A DNA stretch of 64,000 nt from Novosphingobium sp. (GTDB lineage Bacteria > Pseudomonadota > Alphaproteobacteria > Sphingomonadales > Sphingomonadaceae), in assembly GCA_020848655.1 (NCBI GenBank), contig JADLHU010000051.1:1-64000 (forward strand), written 5' to 3'. Shown here in pieces: positions 1-9,089 of the stretch. Position 1 is the stretch's first letter. Each line of letters begins with the position of its first letter. The notes beneath the pieces were generated by a model. It was not told where the DNA came from. It worked only from the letters and a program-made list of their open reading frames with translations, and ran no database searches. Both the position numbers and the translations under genes were made by a program.

Positions 1-534
1 ACCGCGTCGATCAGCATCATCTGCGGCGGCACCAGCGCCTGCATCGAGCCGATCCCCGCCAATATCTATACCCACAAGACGCTGTCGGGCAGCTTCGTGG
101 TCAAGAATCCCTATCTGGAAAAGCTGTTCCAGGCGAAAAGCAAGGATTCGACCAATGTCTGGAACTCGATCCTCGAACACGGCGGCTCGGTCCAGCACCT
201 CGATTTCCTCTCGCCAGAGGAAAAGGCCGTCTACAAGACCAGCTTCGAGATCGACCAGCGCTGGCTGCTGGAATTCGCCGCCGATCGCACGCCCTATATC
301 GATCAGGCGCAGTCGCTGAACCTCTACATCCCCGCCGATGTCGACAAGTGGGACCTGATGATGCTGCACTTCCAGGCGTGGGAAAAGGGCATCAAGTCGC
401 TCTATTACCTGCGTTCGAAGAGCGTGCAGCGCGCGGGCTTCGCCGGCGGCGTGGAAGTGGACAACACCGCCACCGCCCCGGTGATCGAACTGGCCGCCCA
501 GACCGACTACGAGGAATGCCTCGCCTGTCAGTAA
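1..534 (+). CDS. nrdA: Ribonucleoside-diphosphate reductase alpha subunit, C-terminal part (5' truncated by window)
   Basis: Open frame from base 1; sequence ...ICGGTSACIEPIPANIYTHKTLSGSFVVKNPYLEKLF... and C-terminal redox cysteines ECLACQ; nrdB follows downstream. Confidence 0.93.
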   Translation, partial: TASISIICGGTSACIEPIPANIYTHKTLSGSFVVKNPYLEKLFQAKSKDSTNVWNSILEHGGSVQHLDFLSPEEKAVYKTSFEIDQRWLLEFAADRTPYIDQAQSLNLYIPADVDKWDLMMLHFQAWEKGIKSLYYLRSKSVQRAGFAGGVEVDNTATAPVIELAAQTDYEECLACQ

Positions 535-698
535 GCGCCTGCCCGTAAGCGCTTGTCCGTGCGGCGCGCTGGCGCGTCGCGCGATCAGGCCTGAAACCAG
601 ACTTCTGGAGTGTGATATGCCGGTCGGCAGGCAAAGCCCGGGGATGCCGCCCGCTTCGCGGGGGCACCTTGGCGCATGGTGCGCGCATGCGCGAAACG

Positions 699-718
699 CC
701 CCTTCCGCAAGGGAAGGG
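699..718. repeat. Short inverted repeat/hairpin CCCCTTCC-GCAA-GGGAAGGG downstream of nrdA
   Basis: Complementary arms read directly; possible terminator or intergenic palindrome, no T tract. Confidence 0.4.
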
Positions 719-763
719 ACGTCGCGGTGCGGCCTGCGCTTTGCTGTGCGGCCAGCCGGGCGG

Positions 764-1153
764 TCAGGTGCCGCTTTCGATGCCGAAGTCGTTGTCGCCT
801 CGCTCGCGCAGGCGCACATGGTTGCTTTCGATGCCAAGCACGAGGTCGAGCGGGATGTAGCTGTGTTCGCCGTGCCCGTCGCGCGTCAGCTTGATCTGGC
901 CGCCTTCGACATGATCGACCGTGCCGATCACGCTGCCGGTGTGGTCCACCACCGGCATATGCTCGCGGATGCTCTGCGCCACGCTGCCGTCCGCGCCGCT
1001 GCCCGATGGCTGGCGGTTCGCGCCTTGCGCATCGAATTGCTGCTGCTGGCCGGGAACGGCGCCGTTGCGCGGGGCCGCGTCGTCGCGAAGCGGGCTTTGC
1101 TCGGCCAGTCCCTGTCGGGGCTGGTTCTGAAGCGGCGTGCTGCGATTGGTCAT
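764..1153 (-). CDS. DUF2171-domain protein
   Basis: MTNRSTPLQNQ...IREHMPVVDHTGSVIGTVDHVEGGQIKLTRDG...YIPLDLV; purine-rich RBS (GAAGGAGAA) before ATG at 1153. Confidence 0.8.
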   Translation of the reverse strand: MTNRSTPLQNQPRQGLAEQSPLRDDAAPRNGAVPGQQQQFDAQGANRQPSGSGADGSVAQSIREHMPVVDHTGSVIGTVDHVEGGQIKLTRDGHGEHSYIPLDLVLGIESNHVRLRERGDNDFGIESGT

Positions 1154-1522
1154 GGGGATTCTCCTTCTCGCGTTGGATGCCTTGGGGGATGCCTTGGGGC
1201 GATCCCGGGCCGCACCGCGGGGGGAACGGGCGACCCGGTAGCAAGCCAACCCGCCCGGCCGGCGTTGCGTTCCGGCGCCGCGCACGGCCTGCCGCAGCCC
1301 CGGTGCGCTCCACGCCGGGCCGTATCGGTGGCGCGGCCACCGGGTCCGCGCCGGGGATTACGCGCCGCCCGATATGGCGAGCCGCCCGCGCGCACCCTAT
1401 CTTCGGGGCTGCGGCCTCTATTCCGCCGGTTGTCCGGCGTGACCCGCCACGAATTCCGTCCGCGCCGCCACGGCGCGGCGTTTCGCCCGTTCCGCACGAT
1501 CCAGATGTGAAAGGCCCGCCCG

Positions 1523-2584
1523 ATGCCCCTTCTCGAAGCCCGCAAGACCTACAAGCCCTTCGAATATCCCTGGGCCTATGATTTCTGGAAGCGCCAGCAG
1601 CAGATCCACTGGATGCCCGAGGAAGTTCCCCTGGGCGAGGATTGCCGCGACTGGGCGCAGAAGATCAGCGAGCATGAGCGCAACCTGCTGACGCAGATCT
1701 TCCGCTTCTTCACCCAGGCCGATGTCGAGGTGCAGGATTGCTACCACGAAAAGTACAGCCGGGTGTTCAAGCCCACCGAGATCAAGATGATGCTGGCGGC
1801 GTTTTCCAACATGGAAACGGTGCACATCGCGGCCTATTCGCACTTGCTGGACACCATCGGCATGCCGGAAAGCGAATATGGCATGTTCCTGGAATACCAG
1901 GAGCTGAAGGACAAGCACGATTACCTGCACACCTTCGGCGTCGAGAACGACGAGGACATCGCCCGCACGCTGGCCATGTTCGGCGGCTTCACCGAAGGCC
2001 TGCAACTGTTCGCCAGCTTCGCCATGCTGATGAACTTCCCGCGCTTCAACAAGATGAAGGGCATGGGGCAGATCGTCAGTTGGTCGGTGCGCGATGAAAG
2101 CCTGCACTGCGAAGGCATCACCAAGCTGTTCCACACGTTCGTCAAGGAACGCGGCTGCCTGACCAAGGCCGTCAAGGAAGACATCATCGACTGCTGCCAG
2201 AAGACCGTGCGGCTGGAAGACGCCTTCATCGACCTGGCGTTCGAGATGGGCCCGGTGCCGGGGATGAGCGCGAAGGAAATCAAGCGCTACATCCGCTATA
2301 TCGCCGACTGGCGGCTGGGCCAGTTGGGCCTGCCCGAAGTCTACATGATCGAGGAACACCCGCTGCCCTGGCTGACCCCGCTGCTGAACGGCGTGGAGCA
2401 CGCGAACTTCTTCGAAACCCGCGCCACCGAATATTCGAAGGGCGCGACCCGGGGCAACTGGCAGGAAGTGTGGACCAACTTCGACCAGCGCCGCAAGGCC
2501 AAGGCCAACGACGGCGCCGACGACTTCAGCCTGGAAGGCGATGGCCCCGACATGTTCAAGGCCGCCGGGATCGCGGCGGAATAA
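1523..2584 (+). CDS. nrdB: Ribonucleoside-diphosphate reductase beta subunit
   Basis: Typical R2 sequence with iron ligand motifs (NMETVHIAAY, WSVRDESLHCEG). Confidence 0.96.
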   Translation: MPLLEARKTYKPFEYPWAYDFWKRQQQIHWMPEEVPLGEDCRDWAQKISEHERNLLTQIFRFFTQADVEVQDCYHEKYSRVFKPTEIKMMLAAFSNMETVHIAAYSHLLDTIGMPESEYGMFLEYQELKDKHDYLHTFGVENDEDIARTLAMFGGFTEGLQLFASFAMLMNFPRFNKMKGMGQIVSWSVRDESLHCEGITKLFHTFVKERGCLTKAVKEDIIDCCQKTVRLEDAFIDLAFEMGPVPGMSAKEIKRYIRYIADWRLGQLGLPEVYMIEEHPLPWLTPLLNGVEHANFFETRATEYSKGATRGNWQEVWTNFDQRRKAKANDGADDFSLEGDGPDMFKAAGIAAE

Positions 2585-2596
2585 GTCCTGTTCCCG

Positions 2597-2629
2597 CCCC
2601 GTCGCCCTGCCTGCGCAGGGGCGACGGGG
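2597..2629. terminator. Strong hairpin after nrdB, shared with convergent gene
   Basis: CCCCGTCGCCCTGCCTGCGCAGGGGCGACGGGG near-perfect inverted repeat between convergent stops. Confidence 0.6.
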
Positions 2630-2662
2630 ATGGGGTTTCAAACGCCGGGCGGCCCGCCCCGC

Positions 2663-3814
2663 CTACAGCGACTTGGCGTAGATGTTGTATTCGCGATTGA
2701 CCTTTGATCCGATCGCGTTGGCGATGGCCACCATTCCCTGGTTGTCTTCCAGGATCCAGCCGATCTCCGCTTCCTTGAAGCCATATTTGGCAACGCCGGT
2801 GCGGCGGATATATTCGATCATCATGAAGGCCAGTTGGCTGGCCAGCCGCGAGCTTTGCAGCCGCTTGACCACGCCCATCAGCGGCACGCGCACGCGCGGC
2901 GACCACGGATGGCGCAGCCAGCGCAGCACCTTGATGAAATTGAACGGAAACAGCTTTCCGCCGAACGGCTTGATGATGCGGTTGAGATCGGGGAAGGTCA
3001 GCATGAAGGCCACCGGTTCGCCATCCACTTCGGCGATGCGCAGCAGTTCGGGCTTGACCAGCGGGCGCATCTTCTTGGCGATATAGCGCACTTCGCGATC
3101 GGTGATCGGCACGAAGCCCCAGTTGCTCGACCAGGCATCGTTGAGGATGCTGAAAATGAGGTCGGCTTCTTCCTCCACGCGCGTCACGTCGGCCTCGCGG
3201 ATGCGGATGCGCGGGTTCTTCTCGCCCGATTCGACGATGCGGTTGATCAGCGGCGGCAGCCCCTTGTCCACCGTCAGGTCATACGTCTGCAACCGCTTGA
3301 CCACGTCATAGCCGCGCTGCTCGATCCACGGCTGGTAGCGCGGCGAATGGTGGCCCATCATGATCACCGGATCGTGATCGAAGCCTTTGACCAGCAGGCC
3401 CGGCTCGTCCCAGATCGACATGCTCAGCGGGGCGAGAACGCGAGTCATGCCCTTGGCGCGCAGCCAGTCTTCGGCGGCGGCGATCAGCGCGGCGGCGGAT
3501 TCCTCGTCGGCGGCTTCCAGCATGCCCCAGTTGCCGGTGCCCGGCCCCATGCCCTGTTCGGGCGGCAGCGTGTGCTGGAGGAAATCGATATGCGCCGAAA
3601 TCCGCCCGGTCACCTCGCTGCCGCGCCGGGCCAGGAACAGCTCGACTTCGGCATGGTCGTAGAACGGGTTCTTCTTGCGGTTCAGCAGTTCCGCCACATC
3701 GGCGCGCAGCGGCGGCACCCAGTGCGGATCGCTGGCGTTCAGCCGATAGGCAACATCGATGAACGCATTGCGTTCACGCCGGCTGGTCACGGGCATGACC
3801 GTCACAGTGCTCAT
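2663..3814 (-). CDS. GNAT-like N-acetyltransferase family protein
   Basis: Long ORF; MSTVTVMPVTSRRERNAFIDVAYRLNASDPHWVPPLRADVAELLNRKKNPFYDHAEVELFLARR pattern of this family. Confidence 0.75.
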   Translation of the reverse strand: MSTVTVMPVTSRRERNAFIDVAYRLNASDPHWVPPLRADVAELLNRKKNPFYDHAEVELFLARRGSEVTGRISAHIDFLQHTLPPEQGMGPGTGNWGMLEAADEESAAALIAAAEDWLRAKGMTRVLAPLSMSIWDEPGLLVKGFDHDPVIMMGHHSPRYQPWIEQRGYDVVKRLQTYDLTVDKGLPPLINRIVESGEKNPRIRIREADVTRVEEEADLIFSILNDAWSSNWGFVPITDREVRYIAKKMRPLVKPELLRIAEVDGEPVAFMLTFPDLNRIIKPFGGKLFPFNFIKVLRWLRHPWSPRVRVPLMGVVKRLQSSRLASQLAFMMIEYIRRTGVAKYGFKEAEIGWILEDNQGMVAIANAIGSKVNREYNIYAKSL

Positions 3815-3896
3815 TCAGGCAGTCCCCCCGCAGGGCCGGCCGGTGCGTGGCGCCCGGCCGGTGGATATGTGGATACAGTGTCTTGCCGCGCCGCGA

Positions 3897-4703
3897 TCAC
3901 GCGCCGCCGCTGGCCTCTTCGCCCGGCGCAGTGCCCGCCGCGCGGCGGCGCGGATGGCCGCTGGCGATGCCGCCGGACAGATCCTTGACCCAGGGATAGG
4001 TCACCGCGACGTCCTCGGTATAGCCCAGGTTGAACACGGTGGGGCTGCGCGTCGGGCGGTCCGTCTTTTCGTAGAACGTGCCAAGGATGCGGTCCCAGGC
4101 ATAGTTGGTGATGCCGAAGTTGCCGTCCTCGTCGAAATAGTGATGCTCGTTGTGGCGCTGCTTCATGAACTGCACCCACTTCCACTTCGGCTTGAACGAA
4201 AGGTGCTGGATGCAGTGCATGAACTCGTAATAGCAGGTGGTGAGGATGCCGGTGGCGAAAGCCGCCAGCGCCCCGCCGGTGCCACCGATCATCCAGCCGA
4301 TGGGAAGCGTCGCCACGGCGATGGTCGGCAGCGTGGTGTGCAGCGCGCCGAACAGCACCTCAAGATGGTTCGGGTCCTGGTGGTGATCGTAATGGATGCG
4401 CTTCCACGTGGGCGACAGCCACTTGATCTTGTACATCCACTGCCCGTGCAGCACGTACTGGTGCAACAGGTGCCAGACCAGCGGATAGACCAGCAGCGCC
4501 GCGCCGATCGCCGCCAGCGTCTGCCACAAGCTGGCGGGGAACCACACGAAGCCGATCGCGCAGGCGGCGGCCACGGCCAGATAGGCCACGATCGTGTAGT
4601 GCTGGAAATAGGCGGCCACCAGTTCGCCCAGCGTCATCCGGTCAAGATAGTGGGATCGCTTCCAGAAAGGGAGCTGGCTTTGATCGACGGTTGTCTGTGA
4701 CAC
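3897..4703 (-). CDS. Sterol desaturase / fatty acid hydroxylase superfamily protein
   Basis: His-box motifs HQYVLHG, HYDHHQ, HNEHHYF; GTG start at 4703 preferred, ORF extends to 4769. Confidence 0.82.
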   Translation of the reverse strand: MSQTTVDQSQLPFWKRSHYLDRMTLGELVAAYFQHYTIVAYLAVAAACAIGFVWFPASLWQTLAAIGAALLVYPLVWHLLHQYVLHGQWMYKIKWLSPTWKRIHYDHHQDPNHLEVLFGALHTTLPTIAVATLPIGWMIGGTGGALAAFATGILTTCYYEFMHCIQHLSFKPKWKWVQFMKQRHNEHHYFDEDGNFGITNYAWDRILGTFYEKTDRPTRSPTVFNLGYTEDVAVTYPWVKDLSGGIASGHPRRRAAGTAPGEEASGGA

Positions 4704-4823
4704 GATACTCGGTTCCTGCGGTGGGCTGGCGCCCTGGCGTGAGCGGGGCCATACCAGACTTGGGGTCACGCGGCCATAAGCGCAAGTTTGCGGCGGTATT
4801 GCGGCGGCGTGTGGGCCGCTGTG

Positions 4824-5921
4824 CTATTCCTCTGTGCGGATCAGCACCGTTTCTCCCAGCAGCGCGAACAGCACGAACGGCGCCCAGGCGGCGACGAGCG
4901 GCGGATAGCCGCCGAAGTTGCCCATCGCCAGCGCGGCGTTGTCGACCACGAAATAGGCGAAGCCCAGCGACATGCCGATGATCGCGCGGATCAGCAATTG
5001 CCCCGATCGCGCCAGCCCGAAGGCCGCCACCGCGCCCAGCAGCGGCATCAGCATGGCCGAGAACGGGCCGGACAGCTTGTGCCACCAGGCCCCTTCCAGC
5101 TCGCTGGTGCGCCGCCCGGCGGCGCGCAGTTCCTGGATCGAATAGGCCAGCTCGACGATATTCTGCGCATCGGGATCGACCGAACTGATCGCGATCTGCG
5201 CAGGGTCGATCTCCTTGCCGACGACCATGGCGGGCAGCTTTTGCGTCTGCGTGGTCTTTACGTCGAAGCTGACCGGGGCGTCCAGCCGCCAGCCCGGATT
5301 GGCCCAGGTGGCGCGCGGGCTACGGACCAGTTGCACGATCATGCCGCCGGCATCGCGGCCATACCAGGTGACGCCGTCCATGGTCATGGCCTTGCCGCGC
5401 CCCGAAATGGCGGTGGCCGCCAGGATGTTCGGCCCGTCGCGCAAGTAGACGTTGTTGCGCACGCCCGAATTCCTGGGCACCGGGCCATAATCGGCCGCCT
5501 GCCAGGCGTTCAGCGTCCCCGTGGCGCGCGTGACGATGCGTTCGTTGAAGGCCAGGCTGCACAGCGAAAGCACCATCGCGGCCAGGATCAGCGGCGCCAG
5601 CACCTGGTGCGCGGAAAGCCCGGCGGCCTTCATCGCGATGACTTCGCTGTTCTGGTTGAGCGTGGCCAGCGTGATGATCGTGGCCAGCAGGACGGAATAG
5701 GGCAGGAACCGCGCGACCAGTTGCGGCGCGCGCATGCTGACATAAGTCCACAACTGCGCCTGCCCGTTGCCGGGATAGCCCAGGATCTTGCCGCTTTCGC
5801 CCAAGAGGTCCAGCGTCTGGAGCACCAGCACCAGCATGACCAGCACCGCCAGCACCCGCATCACGAACAGCCGCGCCAGATAGGCGGTCAGCGTTCGCGA
5901 AGGGAAGAATTCGAGTTGCAT
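4824..5921 (-). CDS. lptG: LPS export ABC transporter permease LptG
   Basis: MQLEFFPSRTLTAYLARLFVMRVLAVLVMLVLVLQTLDLL...; adjacent to LptF. Confidence 0.9.
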   Translation of the reverse strand: MQLEFFPSRTLTAYLARLFVMRVLAVLVMLVLVLQTLDLLGESGKILGYPGNGQAQLWTYVSMRAPQLVARFLPYSVLLATIITLATLNQNSEVIAMKAAGLSAHQVLAPLILAAMVLSLCSLAFNERIVTRATGTLNAWQAADYGPVPRNSGVRNNVYLRDGPNILAATAISGRGKAMTMDGVTWYGRDAGGMIVQLVRSPRATWANPGWRLDAPVSFDVKTTQTQKLPAMVVGKEIDPAQIAISSVDPDAQNIVELAYSIQELRAAGRRTSELEGAWWHKLSGPFSAMLMPLLGAVAAFGLARSGQLLIRAIIGMSLGFAYFVVDNAALAMGNFGGYPPLVAAWAPFVLFALLGETVLIRTEE

Positions 5922-5965
5922 CGGATGGGGGCGTCCTTCTTGGCGGCGGGCTTTCGGGCGTCAGG

Positions 5966-7171
5966 TCAGGCCGGAAGCTGGGGGCGGCCCTTCTTCAACA
6001 GGGCGCGCAATCGCTTGCCGAAACTTTCGGCGAACCGTTCCAGCCAGCCGATCGGCTGCCCGCCCGGGACATAGGCGATGCGCCAGTACATCCACACGAT
6101 CAGCAGCGAAAACAGCGCGAACGGTCCCCACAGCGCCAGCACCGGATCGACCCGGCCCAGCGACGCGACATCCTGCCCGTATTCGTTGACCTTGTGATAG
6201 GCCACCACCATGATGATCGATACGAACAGTCCGAGTGCGGATGTCGATCGCTTGGGCGGCACGGCCAGCGCCACGGCCAGCAGCGGCAACAGCAGCATCA
6301 TCACCACTTCGACCATGCGATAGTTGAAACTGGCCTGGCTGCCGGCGCGCACGTCTTCGGGCAAGCCCTTGTTCCAGCCGATCTTGAGCAGTTCGGGCAG
6401 GATATATTCGCGATCCTTGTCGCCGCGGGCGCGGAATTTCTCGATCGCGGGCAGGTCTATCGGCAGGTCATGGCGCGAGAAGCTGAGCACGCGGGGCGTG
6501 TCGCCGGGCATGTCCTGCACGATCTGCCCGTCGACCAGCCGCAGGATGATCGTGTCGGGCTGGTTGCGCAGCGCCAGGAAGCGCCCCTCGCGCGCCGAGA
6601 TCGACAGGACTTCGCCCTTGTCGCTGGCAACGCGCGCGAAAATGCCGATCAACTGGCGGCCTTCGTCCTGGCTGCGATCGATGCGCAGCGCCATGCGATC
6701 CTTGAGCGTGGTGAATTCGCCCACCTTGATCGACGCGCCCAGCGCGCCCGAGCGCAGTTCGAACTGGAGCTGTTCGTAATAATAGCGCGCCAGCGGCTGG
6801 AGATAGCCGACGATGGCGAAGTTCACGCAGGCCAGCACGATGGTCATCATGTAGGGCACGCGCAGCAGCCGGGTATAGCTCAGCCCCAGCGCGCGCATCA
6901 CGTCAAGCTCGCTCGAAGTGGCCAGCTTGCGGAAGGCCAGCAGGATGCCCAGCATCAAGCCCAGCGGGATGGCCAGGCTGGCATATTCGGGCAGCAGGTT
7001 GGCCAGCATCTTGAACACGACGCTGACCGGGCCGCCCTCGGTCGCCACGAAATCGAACAGGCGCAGCATCTTGTCGAGCACGAGCAGCGAGGCGGCGATC
7101 ACGAAGACGGCCAGCATCGGCATCAGCACCAGCCGGAAGATATAACGGTCAACGGCGGTGAGGAGTTTCAC
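5966..7171 (-). CDS. lptF: LPS export ABC transporter permease LptF
   Basis: VKLLTAVDRYIFRLVLMPMLAVFVIAASLLVLDKMLRLFDFV; GTG start at 7171 preferred, ORF extends to 7219. Confidence 0.9.
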   Translation of the reverse strand: MKLLTAVDRYIFRLVLMPMLAVFVIAASLLVLDKMLRLFDFVATEGGPVSVVFKMLANLLPEYASLAIPLGLMLGILLAFRKLATSSELDVMRALGLSYTRLLRVPYMMTIVLACVNFAIVGYLQPLARYYYEQLQFELRSGALGASIKVGEFTTLKDRMALRIDRSQDEGRQLIGIFARVASDKGEVLSISAREGRFLALRNQPDTIILRLVDGQIVQDMPGDTPRVLSFSRHDLPIDLPAIEKFRARGDKDREYILPELLKIGWNKGLPEDVRAGSQASFNYRMVEVVMMLLLPLLAVALAVPPKRSTSALGLFVSIIMVVAYHKVNEYGQDVASLGRVDPVLALWGPFALFSLLIVWMYWRIAYVPGGQPIGWLERFAESFGKRLRALLKKGRPQLPA

Positions 7172-7317
7172 GGGTTCTGGCCATCCGGTCTTTGCGTCGG
7201 ACCCCTGCCGTCCCAGCAAGGGAGGGAAGGGCGTTCAGGAAGTCCCGTCAACCCGGACACGCATCCGCGCCGTCCGTCAAGGCCCGGGCGGTGCAAGCAT
7301 GCCGCGCGCCGGACGGT

Positions 7318-7737
7318 TCAGGCCTTTTCCAGCGTGCATTGCAGCGGGTGCTGGTTCTGGCGGGCGAAGTCCATCACCTGATTCACCTTGGTTTCGGCGA
7401 TTTCATACGGGAAGATGCCGCAGATGCCGACGCCCTTCTGGTGGACGTGCAGCATCACGCGCGTGGCTTGTTCCAGATCCATGTTGAAGAAGCGCTTGAG
7501 GACCATCACCACGAATTCCATCGGGGTGTAATCGTCGTTCAGAAGCAGAACCTTGAACTGGCTTGGTTTTTTGGGCTTGGCGCGAGTCTTGGTGGCGATG
7601 CCGATCTGGTCCTGGCGGCCGTCGTCATCGCCCGGGCCGCCGGGGCCGGGGGTATCGTCGTCGCCGGAACGGACCGTATCGCCGAAGGGCAGGGCGCCCG
7701 AAATCCGGGAATCGCAAGGGGCAGAGGGTAAGCGCAT
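7318..7737 (-). CDS. clpS: ATP-dependent Clp protease adapter ClpS
   Basis: [57 protein letters not shown]; disordered N-terminus. Confidence 0.95.
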   Translation of the reverse strand: MRLPSAPCDSRISGALPFGDTVRSGDDDTPGPGGPGDDDGRQDQIGIATKTRAKPKKPSQFKVLLLNDDYTPMEFVVMVLKRFFNMDLEQATRVMLHVHQKGVGICGIFPYEIAETKVNQVMDFARQNQHPLQCTLEKA

Positions 7738-7927
7738 CGCGGGAGAATATCGCAAGCGAGGGGCAATCGACAAGTCATCGCTTGCGGCAGGGGCCGCGAA
7801 ACGGGACGCAAACGGGCCAGGCGGCACTGCCACCCGGCCCGATGTACTGTGCGAATGGGCCGATCCGCCCGTCCCGGGCCGCCGCAAGGCGGCGCCATCG
7901 GGCCGGGCCGTCGCGGCCGGATTCGGG

Positions 7928-8923
7928 TCAGGCGACCGAGCGAACCTTCTCGACCGCAAGGCTGACGCGGCCCGAGATCGGCGCGAACACTTCGTTGCCC
8001 AGCTTGAGCATGGCTTCGCTGGTCTTCGAGCTGTAGGCGACGGCGGTGTCGAAGTTGCGGCGGAACAGGTCGCTCTGCAGCTTGAAGAAATCGGCCGGCG
8101 ACTTGATGGCGGCGAGTTCCTTGATGTCGGCGGTCGCGGTTTCGAAAGCCGAACGGCTTTCGGCAGCGATGTTGGTGCCGAGGTCCTGCAGGCCGGCGGC
8201 CAGGATCTTGCCCGATTCGACCACGGCTTCGACGTTGCCCTTGGTGAAGTCGTTGTAGCCGGCGAACGCGGCCGAACCCTTTTCAATGGCGGCCTTGGCC
8301 TTGGTCTGCACTTCGGTGAAGGCGCCCTTGACGGTGTCTGTGAAAGCGGAGGTCACGTCGGTCATCGTATGGTCCTTGATCTGCGAAAACAGGGGAATGG
8401 AAACAGCAGGCTGGGCGGGCTTGGGTGCCGCCTTCGTATGGGAAACGGAAGGCGCAGCGGCGGGGGCCTTGCGCACGACAGGGCGCTTCGCGGTCACCGC
8501 GGGGGCCACCGGCTTGGCAATGGCGCGCTTGGCCTCGGGCTTGGGCGCCTTTGCGGCGCGAATGGATTTGCGCGGCTTGGCGACGGCGGCCTTCCTGGTG
8601 GCCCGCTTCGGGGCGGCAGGGGCCTTCGCCACCGGGGTGGGAGCCGCAACAGCGGGCGCGGCCGGCGCTGCCGTGATCGCATTGGCCTTGGTCGGAGCGG
8701 CGGTCAGAGCGGCCTCGGTCGGGCGAGGCTTGCGGCCGCGCTTCGCCTTGGGCGGGAAAGCGATGGCTTCCACGGGGGCGGCTTGCGCTTTCGCAGGTGC
8801 GGCATCGACCGCGGGGGCGGCATCGACGGGCGCGACGCTGTCCTTGGCCAGAAGCGCTTCCGACGCGGCGGCGTAAGCCTTTTCGGCTACGGCATCAGCC
8901 TTGCTGGGTTCCGACTTGGCCAT
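7928..8923 (-). CDS. Phasin family protein with long Ala/Lys/Pro-rich N-terminal region
   Basis: C-terminal phasin domain ([28 protein letters not shown]...[19 protein letters not shown]); upstream of phaC on same strand. Confidence 0.85.
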   Translation of the reverse strand: MAKSEPSKADAVAEKAYAAASEALLAKDSVAPVDAAPAVDAAPAKAQAAPVEAIAFPPKAKRGRKPRPTEAALTAAPTKANAITAAPAAPAVAAPTPVAKAPAAPKRATRKAAVAKPRKSIRAAKAPKPEAKRAIAKPVAPAVTAKRPVVRKAPAAAPSVSHTKAAPKPAQPAVSIPLFSQIKDHTMTDVTSAFTDTVKGAFTEVQTKAKAAIEKGSAAFAGYNDFTKGNVEAVVESGKILAAGLQDLGTNIAAESRSAFETATADIKELAAIKSPADFFKLQSDLFRRNFDTAVAYSSKTSEAMLKLGNEVFAPISGRVSLAVEKVRSVA

Positions 8924-9089
8924 CTGTGTTTCCCTTGGGGCTCCTGCAATTCTGGCGAGTGCACATGACACCCTTATTGCAGTGCACAATGAGGCTGGGC
9001 CTGAGTCGAGTCAAGAGGTTTTTGTGCAGTGCAGCATAATCTTCGCAGATGCCGCACAAGTGCTTGAGAATGCAGGCGGATCGGGCCGT

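Noticed and set aside
1418-2641. 407-aa minus-strand ORF opposite nrdB
   Set aside because: Antisense shadow of a highly conserved gene; composition (His/Asp/Leu/Gln rich) typical of reverse-frame translation in high-GC DNA.
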